NCBI RefSeq assembly: GCF_004366075.1
Contig: NZ_SODU01000004.1
Location: forward strand, 186,001 to 250,000
Origin: Kribbella pratensis
GTDB taxonomy: Bacteria; Actinomycetota; Actinomycetes; Propionibacteriales; Kribbellaceae
Reading direction: 5' to 3'
Length of the DNA: 64,000 nt
Shown here: positions 23,917 through 32,887 of the stretch, one piece after another
How the letters are laid out: the number at the start of each line of letters is the position of its first letter
Numbering within the stretch: the first letter of the stretch is position 1
Notes under the pieces: generated by a model
Told to the model about the DNA's origin: nothing
What the model saw: the letters and a program-made list of their open reading frames with translations, nothing else
Databases searched by the model: none
Program-made: the position numbers and the translations under genes

Positions 23917-24914
23917 GACGAGAAGGCGGCGTCGAACGACGCAGTCGGCGGGTCGAACGCCAGCGAACGGACGAACTGGAGTGCTTCGGCGGCGCCGACC
24001 AGGCGGTCCATCCCCGCGTCCTCCCACTCGACCGAGATCGGGCCGTCGTACCCGATCGAGTTGAGCATCCGGAAACACGCCTCCCACGGGACGTCCCCGT
24101 GCCCGGTCGAGACGAAGTCCCAGCCGCGGCGCGGGTCGCCCCAGGCGAGGTGCGAACCCATCCGGCCGTTCCGCCCGTTGCCGACCTGACGCTTCGCGTC
24201 CTTGCAGTCGACGTGGTAGATCCGGTCCTTGAAGTCCCACAGGAACCCGACCGGATCGAGGTCCTGCCAGACGAAGTGCGACGGGTCCCAGTTCAGCCCG
24301 AACGCCTCCCGGTGCCCGATCGCCTCCAGCGTCGCGGTCGTCGACCAGTAGTCGTACGCGATCTCCGACGGGTGCACCTCATGCGCGAAGCGCACGCCCA
24401 CCTCGTCGAAGACGTCGAGGATCGGGTTCCACCGATCCGCGAAGTCCTGGTAGCCGGCCTCGATCATCGCCGGGGGCACCGGCGGGAACATCGCGACCGT
24501 CTTCCAGATCGACGACCCGGTGAACCCGACCACCACGTCCACGCCGAGCGCCCGCGCCGCCCGCGCGGTCGTCTTCATCTCCTCGGCCGCCCGCTGCCGG
24601 ACGCCTTCGGGATCGCCGTCACCCCAGATGTGCGCAGGCAGGATCGCTTGATGGCGCTGGTCGATCGGGTCGTCGCAGACCGCCTGCCCGAGCAGGTGGT
24701 TGGAGATCGTCCACACCTTCAGGTTGTTCTTCTCCAGGATGTCCAGCCGGTCCCGGACGTACGCCGGGTCCTCGGCGGCACGTCGTACGTCCAGATGGTC
24801 GCCCCAGCAGGCGATCTCCAGCCCCTCGTATCCCCACGAGGACGCCAGCCGGGCCACCTCCTCGAACGGCAGGTCGGCCCACTGGCCGGTGAACAACGTG
24901 ATCGGTCGTGCCAT
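23913..24914 (-). CDS. TIM-barrel sugar phosphate isomerase/epimerase
   Basis: A 333-aa protein of the xylose-isomerase-like TIM-barrel (AP endonuclease 2) superfamily. Possible metal ligands are in ARFAHEVHPSEIAYDYW, FGLNWDPSHFVW, YHVDCKDAKRQ and GPISVEWEDAGMD. Such proteins isomerise, epimerise or cleave (keto)sugars, often beside Gfo/Idh/MocA dehydrogenases and ThuA proteins. That is the context here, since the large ThuA protein lies 174 bp upstream on the same strand. A hairpin terminator separates them, so this may be a separate unit or partly read through. AAGGAG lies 8 nt before the ATG. Confidence 0.9.
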   Translation of the reverse strand: MARPITLFTGQWADLPFEEVARLASSWGYEGLEIACWGDHLDVRRAAEDPAYVRDRLDILEKNNLKVWTISNHLLGQAVCDDPIDQRHQAILPAHIWGDGDPEGVRQRAAEEMKTTARAARALGVDVVVGFTGSSIWKTVAMFPPVPPAMIEAGYQDFADRWNPILDVFDEVGVRFAHEVHPSEIAYDYWSTTATLEAIGHREAFGLNWDPSHFVWQDLDPVGFLWDFKDRIYHVDCKDAKRQVGNGRNGRMGSHLAWGDPRRGWDFVSTGHGDVPWEACFRMLNSIGYDGPISVEWEDAGMDRLVGAAEALQFVRSLAFDPPTASFDAAFSS

Positions 24915-24952
24915 CTGTCTGTCTCCTTGTCGTGTCCTACTACTGCAGGGGC

Positions 24953-24993
24953 GTCCCCGGCGGCGTCCGGAGCGCTTGTCCGCCGCCGGGGAC
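24953..24993 (-). terminator. GC-rich hairpin terminator downstream of the ThuA protein gene
   Basis: GTCCCCGGCGGCG (24953-24965) and CGCCGCCGGGGAC (24981-24993) are a perfect 13-bp inverted repeat with a 15-nt loop, ~100 bp after the stop of the 1790-aa gene. There is no U-tract, as is usual for actinobacteria. Confidence 0.75.
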
Positions 24994-25088
24994 TGTCACC
25001 GTGGATCTCGCTGGGCCGTCGCCCGTCTGGGGCCGAACCAGCCGGGGCGGCGGCAGGTGTACGGCGGCGAGGACCCACGGCGACGTCA

Positions 25089-28000
25089 TCAGCCGAGCCG
25101 TGCCTTCAGGTCCTGGCCCACCGCGGTCAGCAAGGTCCGCGCCGGTACGTCGGCGACCGTGCCGGCCGTGGCCAGGTACAGGTTGAGAGCAGCGGTCGCG
25201 GCCACGACCTGGTGGCGACCCGCGGCGCGCTCGGCGGTTCGGAGGTACGCCTTCAGCACCGTGGCAGTTGCCAGCGGCACCTTTCCGGCCGCGCGGTAGC
25301 GGTCGACCAGCTTGACCGCCTCGGCGTACGACGCGACCACCGTGAAGGGCACCGCGGTGGTCGAGGTGTTGCCCGCGACATCCGTGCCGATCGCGGTGAT
25401 CGTGTGCGCGCCGAGCCCCAGCACAACACCGTCCAAGGCCCCGGTCGTTGGCTTCCCGTCGACGGCCAGTGTGACGGCGCCCGGGCCGGACAACGCGTCC
25501 GCCACGGTCGCCTGCACGGACGCCGTGGACGCGACTCCCAGCGTCCCGCCACTTGGCAGCCCGCTCACCACAACTGCCGGCGGCGTCTGATCGATCTTCA
25601 CCGTGACCGACGAAGGTTCGGAGATGTTGCCGGCCGTGTCACTCCCCCGGACCGCGAGGGTCTGCGTCCCGTCGGCGGTCAGCGTGACCGGTGCGGTGTA
25701 CTCCGACCAGTTGCCCTCACCAACCTTCTGCTCCAGGTACACCTGACCCGGCTGGTCGTCCGTACCCATCGCGGTGGCGGTCACCGGCCCCGTCCACCAC
25801 CCCGCTTGCCCTGACGGCGTCGACGGGTTGAGCGTCAGGCTGACCGCAGGCGCAACCCTGTCGCGGACCAGCTTGAAGTAGTCGAACTTCGCGGTCTTCG
25901 ATGCCGCCTGATCCACGCCGAACGCGTACACACCGAACTTCGCCGAGCCCAGCGCGGTGTTCGTCACGGGGGCCAGCGCGGTCCAGGTCAGGCCGTCCGA
26001 GCTGTACGACCCGGTGAAGGTAGAACCCGACTTGGCCAGCCGGAGATACCAGACGCCCTGAGCAGGGTTGGGGGCGTTCGGCTGCGGGGACTGGACGACG
26101 TCGGCCACTTCACTGCGAAGCTCGATGCCTCGGGCAACCGTCGATCCGGCGGGGTTCGTCGTCAGGTAGTCGAGTTTCACATAGTTCGCATCGTCGGCGT
26201 ACACCAGCAGACCCGCCTGCTGGAACGCCTCGTCGAACGACGACGCGTCCACCTTGGTCTCGATCGTCCAGTCGCCGTCCGGTGCCGGCTGGAGCATCAT
26301 GTTCCGCGGGTTCGTCGCCGTACCGCCGTAGATGTCACCCTTGCTCGTGTCGATCTCCAGGCCGCCGCCGGTCACCCGGTACGCGGCTGGATCGGGCCGT
26401 ACGACGTCCGTCCAGCGGCACGCGTCGAGCGTCGTACCCGCGAACTCGTCGTCCGGTGCGGGCTGCTCGACAGTGTCGTCGGGAGTGATCGTGAAGTAGT
26501 CGAACGACGCCGCGATCGGCAGCGCCTCGGCCCGGTTCGCGAGACCGAACAGCCCGATCCGTGGATTGGTGATCCCCGCGAGCTGCTTCGTCTCCGGCAT
26601 CTCGGTGAACGTCGCGCCGTCCGCGCTGTACGCCGCCTTCAGGTTCGCGCCGTCCGACGTGAACCGCACCCAGACCGTGTCCGGGTAGGCGGCGCCGAGG
26701 TTCGCCGTGTTCGATGCGGCCACCTCGTTCGGTGCGCCGTTCTCCTCGCGGATGAACTGGAAGATCCGGTCAGCCGCGGACGCCGTGGTCGACCGGCCCT
26801 GGAGAACCATCTTGGCGTAGTTGTCGTCGTCGCCGTACACGATCAGCCCGGCCTGCTGGTAGGCCAACCGGGCCGGCAAGGTCACCTTGGCGGTCGCCGA
26901 CCAAGCACCGGCGGGGAGCGGTTGCAGGACGATGTTCGGTGTCCCGGTGTTGCCGGTTCCGTAGATGTCCGTTGCCGTCAACGGGATCGACAACGCACCG
27001 TTCCCCACGGACAGCTCTTGGTTGCCTCGGACCACGGCCGACCAACGGGTCGTGTCCAGCGTCGTACCGTCGAAGCCGTCGGAACGGCCGGTCAGACAGG
27101 TCGGGGCCGACGGTGCGTCGACTGTTACGTCGACCTTCGAGGTTCCCGCGGCCCCGCGCGAATCGGTGACGGTCGCGACAACGGTGTGCTTGCCCGGAAC
27201 TGTGAACGTGTGGGAGGCAGTGGGACCGGTCGCAGTCCCGCCGTCGCCGAAGCTCCAGGCGTAGGTGAGTGGCAGGTCGCCCTCGGGGTCGGTTGCGGCC
27301 GCCGTGAAGTCGACTGCCAACGGAGCCTTACCTTGTGTCGCAGACGCTGTCACGGTCACCGCGGGGCGCTGGTTCTCGGTGACGCCCTTGCCGATGAACT
27401 TGACCCAGTTGACGTTCAGTTGCCCGGTCGTCTTCACGAAGTACAGCGGGCCGCTGTCGAGTGACGCGCCGCTGACCGCGCCGGTGAAGTCGCGGTACGT
27501 CTGCCAGCCGCCCGTCGGCGACACCTGGATCGTCGCCACCACAGGCCCGTCCGTCGGCGAGCCCTGGCGAACCTGCACTGTCGCGCCGGCGTCAGGCGAC
27601 GCGGCCCGGAGCTGGATCTGGTCGATGTTCGGCAGGTTGGTCGGCTTCCAGCCCCACCAGTCACCGTCCTCGATGAACCCGATGTTCTTGCCGCCACCGG
27701 CGGTGTCACCGGTGTCCTCGACCTGTACGCCGGGAGCCGATCCGGGCCCACCGGTCTCGCTGAAGAACTCCGCCTCGCGGGTCTTCGGTTGCAGCTGGAC
27801 CACCTTCTGCGTGGTGATCTTGCCCGTCCCCGGCGCGCCCTTGTCCGTGTACGTCACGGTGACGATGCCGAAGATGTTCGCGCCGACATGACCCTGGTCG
27901 CCGGGCAGCGGGAACGTCCCCTCACACCCGTGGTACTGCTCATAACCGTGCGCGTGCTCGTCGTGCCCGAGCGCCGGCTGGGTGACGACGTCGTTGCAGT

Positions 28001-30461
28001 CGACCGTCCCGTCCTCGGGGTCGGTGACTGTCACCTTGTAGTGGATCGTGTCGCCGAAGTCGAAGAACCCGCCGTCGACCGGTGCTTGCACGGTGATCGT
28101 CGGCGCGGTGTTTCCGGCCGTGATCGTCCGGTTCGACACCGCCGTACGCCCGTCCGGATCGGTCACCGTCAGCCGAGCGGTGAACACCCCGGCGGTTGTG
28201 TAGGTGTACGTCGGCTTGGCGTCGGTGCTGTCCGTCGTACCGTTGCCGTCGAAGTCCCAGGCCAGCGTCACCGGTTGCCCGTCCGGATCCCGCGACCCGG
28301 TCGAGTCGAACGCGACCGTCAGAGGCACCGGACCGGACGTCTTGTCGGTCGCGAACTGCGCGATCGGCGCCCGGTTCCCTTGGATGTAGTCGATCCGGTA
28401 GACGCCCGAGTCGGCGTTGTTGCCGCCGAACCCGCTCCCCCACTCGATCACGTACAGCGCGCCGTCCGGCCCGAACTGCAATGCGTGCGGCCGGATGAAG
28501 TTCAGCTTCTGCAGCATCCGCGAGACATCCGCGACGCCGCTGCGATCGTCGTTCAGTTGCACGGAGAACAGCCGGCTGTCGTTCCAGTCCGCCCAGACCG
28601 CCTTGCCGTCGAAGTACTCCGGCCACTTCCGGTCCGACGGGTTCGCGGCATCGAACTTGTAAGCCCCACTCGTCATCGGGGCACCGCTGCCGCCGATCTC
28701 GGGTACGCCGGTCGTCGACTTCCCCTGCCACATCGTGGCTGGGATCGCCGCGGGCAGCTGAGTGAGGCCGGTGTTGTTCGGCGACTCGTTGACCGGTGCG
28801 TCGCAGTTGAAGGTCGGCCCCGACGTTCCCGTCGCGAAGTCGTAGTCGTTGTACGGCGTGTTCGCGCCGACGCAGTACGGCCATCCGTAGAAGCCCGGCT
28901 TGGACAGGATGTTCCACTCGACCCGGCCGTCCGGTCCGCGGGTCGGCGAGACCGCACCGGCGTCCGGCCCGTAGTCAGCGACGAACAGGTGATTGGTGGT
29001 CGGGTCGATCCCGATCCGGAAGGGGTTGCGGAAGCCCATCGCGTAGATCTCGGGCCGTGTCTTCGCCGTACCGGGAGCGAACAGGTTGCCCGCCGGGACG
29101 GTGTAGCTGCCGTCGGCCTCCGGATGGATGCGCAGCACCTTGCCGTTCAGGACGTTGCTGTTGGCCGCCGACCGCTGCGAGTCCCACGCGGCCCGGCCGG
29201 CCCGCTCGTCCAGCGGCGCATAACCGTCGGAGTCGAACGGATTGCTGTTGTCACCGGTCGCGATGTAAAGGTTGCCGTTGCCGTCGAACTCGAGCGCGCC
29301 GCCGGCATGGCAGCACTGGTCGCGTTGCGTGTCGATCCGCAGCACCTGCTGCTCGCTCGCGAGGTCAAGAGTGTCACCAGTCACCTTGAACCGCGAGACC
29401 CGGTCGAACGGCTCCGCGCTCACCGGCGAGTAGTACAGATAGATGAACCCGTTCGACGCGAACCCAGGATCCAGAGCGATACCCAGAAGCCCGAATTCCT
29501 GACCGGTATAGACGTTCAGCGTCCCTGCGGTGACGACCGAGCCGTCGGTCTTGACGATCTTCACCGCGCCGTTCCGGTCGATGTAGAACACCCGGCCGTC
29601 GTCGGCGATCGACAACTCCATCGGGTTCGACGTGTCGTCGTCCAGCGTGACTTTCTCGTAGCTGTCGCTCAGCGACGCGCCGCAGTCCGCCGGCTCCACA
29701 CCGGCCGCGGTCCTGATGCCACCGAGCAGTTGCTTGCGGAACGTCGGATCGGCGTACGACTCGATCGTGTGCCCCATGCCCGTGTACCAGGCGCGGCCGC
29801 CGTCGTAGTCCTGGCACCACGTGATCGGGTGCTCGGGGCCCATGTTGCCCCCGCTGTACGACGTTTCGTCGAGCGACGCGAGCACATGGACGGTGCCGCG
29901 CGGATTGGTCCGGTAGTTGTACCACTCGTCGGTCCGAGGCCAGAGCGTCGGAGCGTCCTTCGTGGACGGGTGCGCGTGGTCCTCCACCTTCACCGTCGCA
30001 CTCGGCGTACCCGCGGGGTGGCTGTCGAAGTAGCTGCCGACGAGCTGCCCGTACCAGGGCCAGTCGTACTCCGTGTCGGACGCGGCGTGGATTCCGGCAT
30101 ACCCGCCGCCGGCTCGGATGTACCGCTCGAACGCGGCTTGCTGGTCCGCGTTCAGGACGTCACCGGTCGTGGACAGCCAGATGACGACCTCGTACTTCGC
30201 CAGCTCGGTGTCGTTGAACATCGTGGAGTCCTCGGTCGCGGTGACCGTGAAGCCGTTCTCGGTCGCCAGGTCCTTGATCGCCTGGATTCCGGCCGGGATC
30301 GAGTCGTGCCGGAAACCGGCGGTCTTGCTGAAGATCAGGGCGTTGAACGTCTCGTCACCGTGCCCGGGATGGGCCCGGGCGGGTGACGGAGTCAGTAGTG
30401 CCGCGAACAGGGCGAGCACGAGAGCACACACCAAAGTGCCGTGCCTGCGTAGCTGGATCAT
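25089..30461 (-). CDS. secreted ThuA / sorbosone-dehydrogenase-like / PKD / CBM multidomain protein
   Basis: A 1790-aa exported protein. Order: Sec signal (1-30); ThuA-like domain (~38-255: FNALIFSKTAGFRHDSI, GIHAASDTEYDWPWYG); glucose/sorbosone-dehydrogenase beta-propeller (~262-695: GLLGIALDPGF, CCHAGGALEFDGNGNLYI, GFRNPFRIGIDP, LYVIEWG); PKD (~698-785); a short beta domain (~786-890); CBM6-like carbohydrate-binding domain (~895-1025, GFIEDGDWWGW); second PKD (~1031-1115); two DUF1349/LamG-like beta-sandwiches (~1125-1310 and ~1315-1470); Ig-like repeats (~1480-1690); helical C-terminal ~100 residues. It would oxidise or process sugars at or outside the cell surface. GGAG precedes the ATG. 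It lies 84 bp after xylA in the same direction. Confidence 0.93.
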   Translation of the reverse strand: MIQLRRHGTLVCALVLALFAALLTPSPARAHPGHGDETFNALIFSKTAGFRHDSIPAGIQAIKDLATENGFTVTATEDSTMFNDTELAKYEVVIWLSTTGDVLNADQQAAFERYIRAGGGYAGIHAASDTEYDWPWYGQLVGSYFDSHPAGTPSATVKVEDHAHPSTKDAPTLWPRTDEWYNYRTNPRGTVHVLASLDETSYSGGNMGPEHPITWCQDYDGGRAWYTGMGHTIESYADPTFRKQLLGGIRTAAGVEPADCGASLSDSYEKVTLDDDTSNPMELSIADDGRVFYIDRNGAVKIVKTDGSVVTAGTLNVYTGQEFGLLGIALDPGFASNGFIYLYYSPVSAEPFDRVSRFKVTGDTLDLASEQQVLRIDTQRDQCCHAGGALEFDGNGNLYIATGDNSNPFDSDGYAPLDERAGRAAWDSQRSAANSNVLNGKVLRIHPEADGSYTVPAGNLFAPGTAKTRPEIYAMGFRNPFRIGIDPTTNHLFVADYGPDAGAVSPTRGPDGRVEWNILSKPGFYGWPYCVGANTPYNDYDFATGTSGPTFNCDAPVNESPNNTGLTQLPAAIPATMWQGKSTTGVPEIGGSGAPMTSGAYKFDAANPSDRKWPEYFDGKAVWADWNDSRLFSVQLNDDRSGVADVSRMLQKLNFIRPHALQFGPDGALYVIEWGSGFGGNNADSGVYRIDYIQGNRAPIAQFATDKTSGPVPLTVAFDSTGSRDPDGQPVTLAWDFDGNGTTDSTDAKPTYTYTTAGVFTARLTVTDPDGRTAVSNRTITAGNTAPTITVQAPVDGGFFDFGDTIHYKVTVTDPEDGTVDCNDVVTQPALGHDEHAHGYEQYHGCEGTFPLPGDQGHVGANIFGIVTVTYTDKGAPGTGKITTQKVVQLQPKTREAEFFSETGGPGSAPGVQVEDTGDTAGGGKNIGFIEDGDWWGWKPTNLPNIDQIQLRAASPDAGATVQVRQGSPTDGPVVATIQVSPTGGWQTYRDFTGAVSGASLDSGPLYFVKTTGQLNVNWVKFIGKGVTENQRPAVTVTASATQGKAPLAVDFTAAATDPEGDLPLTYAWSFGDGGTATGPTASHTFTVPGKHTVVATVTDSRGAAGTSKVDVTVDAPSAPTCLTGRSDGFDGTTLDTTRWSAVVRGNQELSVGNGALSIPLTATDIYGTGNTGTPNIVLQPLPAGAWSATAKVTLPARLAYQQAGLIVYGDDDNYAKMVLQGRSTTASAADRIFQFIREENGAPNEVAASNTANLGAAYPDTVWVRFTSDGANLKAAYSADGATFTEMPETKQLAGITNPRIGLFGLANRAEALPIAASFDYFTITPDDTVEQPAPDDEFAGTTLDACRWTDVVRPDPAAYRVTGGGLEIDTSKGDIYGGTATNPRNMMLQPAPDGDWTIETKVDASSFDEAFQQAGLLVYADDANYVKLDYLTTNPAGSTVARGIELRSEVADVVQSPQPNAPNPAQGVWYLRLAKSGSTFTGSYSSDGLTWTALAPVTNTALGSAKFGVYAFGVDQAASKTAKFDYFKLVRDRVAPAVSLTLNPSTPSGQAGWWTGPVTATAMGTDDQPGQVYLEQKVGEGNWSEYTAPVTLTADGTQTLAVRGSDTAGNISEPSSVTVKIDQTPPAVVVSGLPSGGTLGVASTASVQATVADALSGPGAVTLAVDGKPTTGALDGVVLGLGAHTITAIGTDVAGNTSTTAVPFTVVASYAEAVKLVDRYRAAGKVPLATATVLKAYLRTAERAAGRHQVVAATAALNLYLATAGTVADVPARTLLTAVGQDLKARLG

Positions 30462-30545
30462 GCGGAGCTCCTCATGGGTCGGACAAGGGCGCGCGCTCCA
30501 CTACAAGTCCCGTGCTCTGCCCTGCGCGGGAGTACTACGGCTGGG

Positions 30546-31706
30546 TCAGCGGACGCCGAGCAGGTGCTCCATCGCCAACTGGTCCAGCCTTTCGAACCCG
30601 AGACCGCGCTCGGCCAGCGCGTCCCGGTCGTACGTCGCGTTGCGGAGGTCGTCCAGGGACTCACCCTCGGCCAGGGTGGGTTCGGACATCTCCGCGACAC
30701 GTGCGGCGGCGAGTGCCTCCGCGACCTCGGGGTCGGCCCGGAACGCCTGCACCTTGTCGCGCAGGATCAGGTAGTTCCGCATGCAGCCGCGCGCGGTCTC
30801 CCAGACGCCTTCCTCGTCCTCGGTCCGCGGCGGCTTGTAGTCGAAGTGGATGTAGCCCTCGTACGCCGGGTAGCTTCCGGCGCCCTGCAGCACGTCGACC
30901 GTCCAGAACGCCTCGCGCAGGTTGCCGGCCCCGAACCGCAGGTCCTGGTCGAACCGCGGACCGTGCTGGCCGTTGAGGTCGATGTGGTACAGCTTCCCGT
31001 GCCACAAAGCCTGCGCGATCCCGTGCGCGTAGTTCAGCGACGCCATCTGCTCGTGCCCGACCTCGGGGTTGATACCGACCAGCTCGGGGTCGGCGAGGTC
31101 GTTGATGAACGCGATCGCGTGCCCGATCGACGGCAGCAGGATGTCACCGCGCGGCTCGTTCGGCTTGGGCTCCAGCGCGAACCGGATGTTGTACCCCTGC
31201 TCGCGGACGTACGCGCACAGGATGTCCATCGACTCCTTGTACCGGTCGAGCGCCGCCCGTACGTCCTTCGAGCCGCCCGACTCGGCGCCCTCACGGCCGC
31301 CCCAGAGCACGTACGTCGTCGCGCCCAGCTCGGCCGCGAGGTCGACGTTGCGCAGCACCTTCGCCAGCGCGTACCGCCGTACCTGACGGTCGTTCGCGGT
31401 CAGGCCGCCGTCCTTGAACACCGGGTGCGCGAACAGGTTCGTGGTCATCATCTCGACGACCATGCCGGTGTCGGCGAGTGACTTGGTGAAGCGTTCGAGC
31501 GTCTGCGCGCGGGTGCTGTCGTCCGGTACGACGTCGTCGTCGTGGAACGTGACCGCCGCGGCGCCCAGTTCCGCGAGCTTCTCGACGGCGTGCACCGGGT
31601 CCATCGCGGGGCGTACCGCCGTACCGAACACATCGACGCCCTGCCAGCCGACGGTCCACAGTCCGAAGGAGAACTTGTCGTCCTTCGTCGGGGTATAGCT
31701 GTTCAT
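30546..31706 (-). CDS. xylA: xylose isomerase
   Basis: A 386-aa enzyme that converts D-xylose to D-xylulose in the cytoplasm with two divalent metals. It is the short actinobacterial class: FSFGLWTVGWQGVDVFG near the start, AVTFHDDDVVP with the catalytic His, TTNLFAHPVFKDGG, WGGREGAESG, ALEPKPNEPRGD (metal Glu), GINPEVGHEQMA (metal Glu/His) and KLYHIDLNGQ (metal Asp). All hallmark residues are present. AGGAG lies 8 nt before the ATG at 31706, which overlaps the dehydrogenase stop (ATGA). No xylulokinase gene lies in the window, so the pathway is completed elsewhere. Confidence 0.95.
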   Translation of the reverse strand: MNSYTPTKDDKFSFGLWTVGWQGVDVFGTAVRPAMDPVHAVEKLAELGAAAVTFHDDDVVPDDSTRAQTLERFTKSLADTGMVVEMMTTNLFAHPVFKDGGLTANDRQVRRYALAKVLRNVDLAAELGATTYVLWGGREGAESGGSKDVRAALDRYKESMDILCAYVREQGYNIRFALEPKPNEPRGDILLPSIGHAIAFINDLADPELVGINPEVGHEQMASLNYAHGIAQALWHGKLYHIDLNGQHGPRFDQDLRFGAGNLREAFWTVDVLQGAGSYPAYEGYIHFDYKPPRTEDEEGVWETARGCMRNYLILRDKVQAFRADPEVAEALAAARVAEMSEPTLAEGESLDDLRNATYDRDALAERGLGFERLDQLAMEHLLGVR

Positions 31707-32866
31707 TCCGGAATCTCCTGCCATTGACGGGATGTCGAACTGGCCTCGACCGCGGCGAGCACGCGCTGAACGCGCAGCCCGTCGGCGAACGACGGTTCCG
31801 GATCGGCGCCTTCGGCGATCGCGGTGACCAGGTCGACGACCTGATGGGTGAACCCGTGCTCGTAGCCGAGTAGGTGGCCGGGTGGCCACCACGCCGCGAC
31901 GTACGGGTGGTCGGGTTCGGTGGCGAGGATGCGGCGGAAGCCCGCCGTCCTCGAGTCTTCGCCTGCGTCGTAGTAGTGCAGGAGGTTCATGTCCTCGAAG
32001 TCGAACGCCAGACTGCCGAGGCTTCCGTTGATCTCGATCCGGATCGCGTTCTTCCGGCCGGTGGCGAAGCGGGTCGCCTCGAAGACGCCCAGCGCGCCGG
32101 AGCGGAAGGTGGCCAGGAACACGGCCGCGTCGTCGACCGTGACGGGTCCGCGTTCGGTGCCCGCCGTACCGGCCAGGCCGGAGTGCTCGGCCGCGACCGG
32201 GCGCTCCTTGACGAACGTCTCGAGCCGCGCGCTCACCTCACCGATCGTGTCGCCGGTGATGTACTGCGTGAGGTCGATGATGTGCGCGCCGATGTCGCCG
32301 AGCGCGCCCGAGCCGGCCTTCTCCTTGTCCAGCCGCCACGACAGCGGCGCCTCCGGATCGGCGATCCAGTCCTGGAGGTACTGCGCCCGAACGTGCCGGA
32401 TCGTGCCGAGCTTGCCGTCGGCAACGAGCTGGCGGGCCAGCCCGATGGCCGGCACCCGGCGGTAGGTGAACCCGACCATCGACCTGATCCCCTTGGCCTT
32501 GGCCGCCTCGGCAGCCGCGGTCATCGCCTCGGCCTCCTCGACGGTGTTGGCCAGCGGCTTCTCGCACAGCACGTGCTTGCCGGCCTCCAGGGCTGCGATC
32601 GCGATCTCGGCGTGACTGTCGCCCGGCGTGCACACGTCGACCAGCTGGACGTCGTCGCGACCGAGCAGCTTGCGCCAGTCGGTCTCGGTCTCCTTCCAGC
32701 CGAGTTTCGTCGCGGCCGCTCGAACAGCCTCGGCGTTACGGCCGCAGAGCACGTTCATGGCCGGGTCCAGCGGCAGGTCGAAGAAGCGCGGCGCGCTCCG
32801 CCAGGCCTGCGAATGCGCCGCCCCCATGAACGCGTAGCCGATCAGGCCGATGCCCAGGTTCTCCAT
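31703..32866 (-). CDS. Gfo/Idh/MocA-family sugar oxidoreductase
   Basis: A 387-aa NAD(P)-dependent dehydrogenase. The Rossmann start is GIGLIGYAFMGAAHSQAW, followed by VDVCTPGDSHAEIAIAALEAGKHVLCEKPLA, whose EKP carries the catalytic Lys. The C-terminal alpha/beta domain has GDIGAHIIDLTQYITG with the substrate-binding His. Members oxidise or reduce sugars and inositols at a ring carbon. It lies between the binding lipoprotein and xylA (21-nt gap upstream, 4-nt overlap downstream), so it acts on the imported sugar or a derivative. Confidence 0.93.
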   Translation of the reverse strand: MENLGIGLIGYAFMGAAHSQAWRSAPRFFDLPLDPAMNVLCGRNAEAVRAAATKLGWKETETDWRKLLGRDDVQLVDVCTPGDSHAEIAIAALEAGKHVLCEKPLANTVEEAEAMTAAAEAAKAKGIRSMVGFTYRRVPAIGLARQLVADGKLGTIRHVRAQYLQDWIADPEAPLSWRLDKEKAGSGALGDIGAHIIDLTQYITGDTIGEVSARLETFVKERPVAAEHSGLAGTAGTERGPVTVDDAAVFLATFRSGALGVFEATRFATGRKNAIRIEINGSLGSLAFDFEDMNLLHYYDAGEDSRTAGFRRILATEPDHPYVAAWWPPGHLLGYEHGFTHQVVDLVTAIAEGADPEPSFADGLRVQRVLAAVEASSTSRQWQEIPE

Positions 32867-32887
32867 GACTCTCCTAGCTCTCTCGAA

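Noticed and set aside
24915..25088. Additional small gene between the isomerase and the ThuA protein
   Set aside because: The 174 bp contain a ribosome-binding site and a terminator hairpin but no frame with its own start signal.
27789..30386. Plus-strand open frame of 865 codons
   Set aside because: Antisense to the ThuA/sugar-dehydrogenase gene, low-complexity Arg/Val/Asp-rich translation, no recognisable motif.
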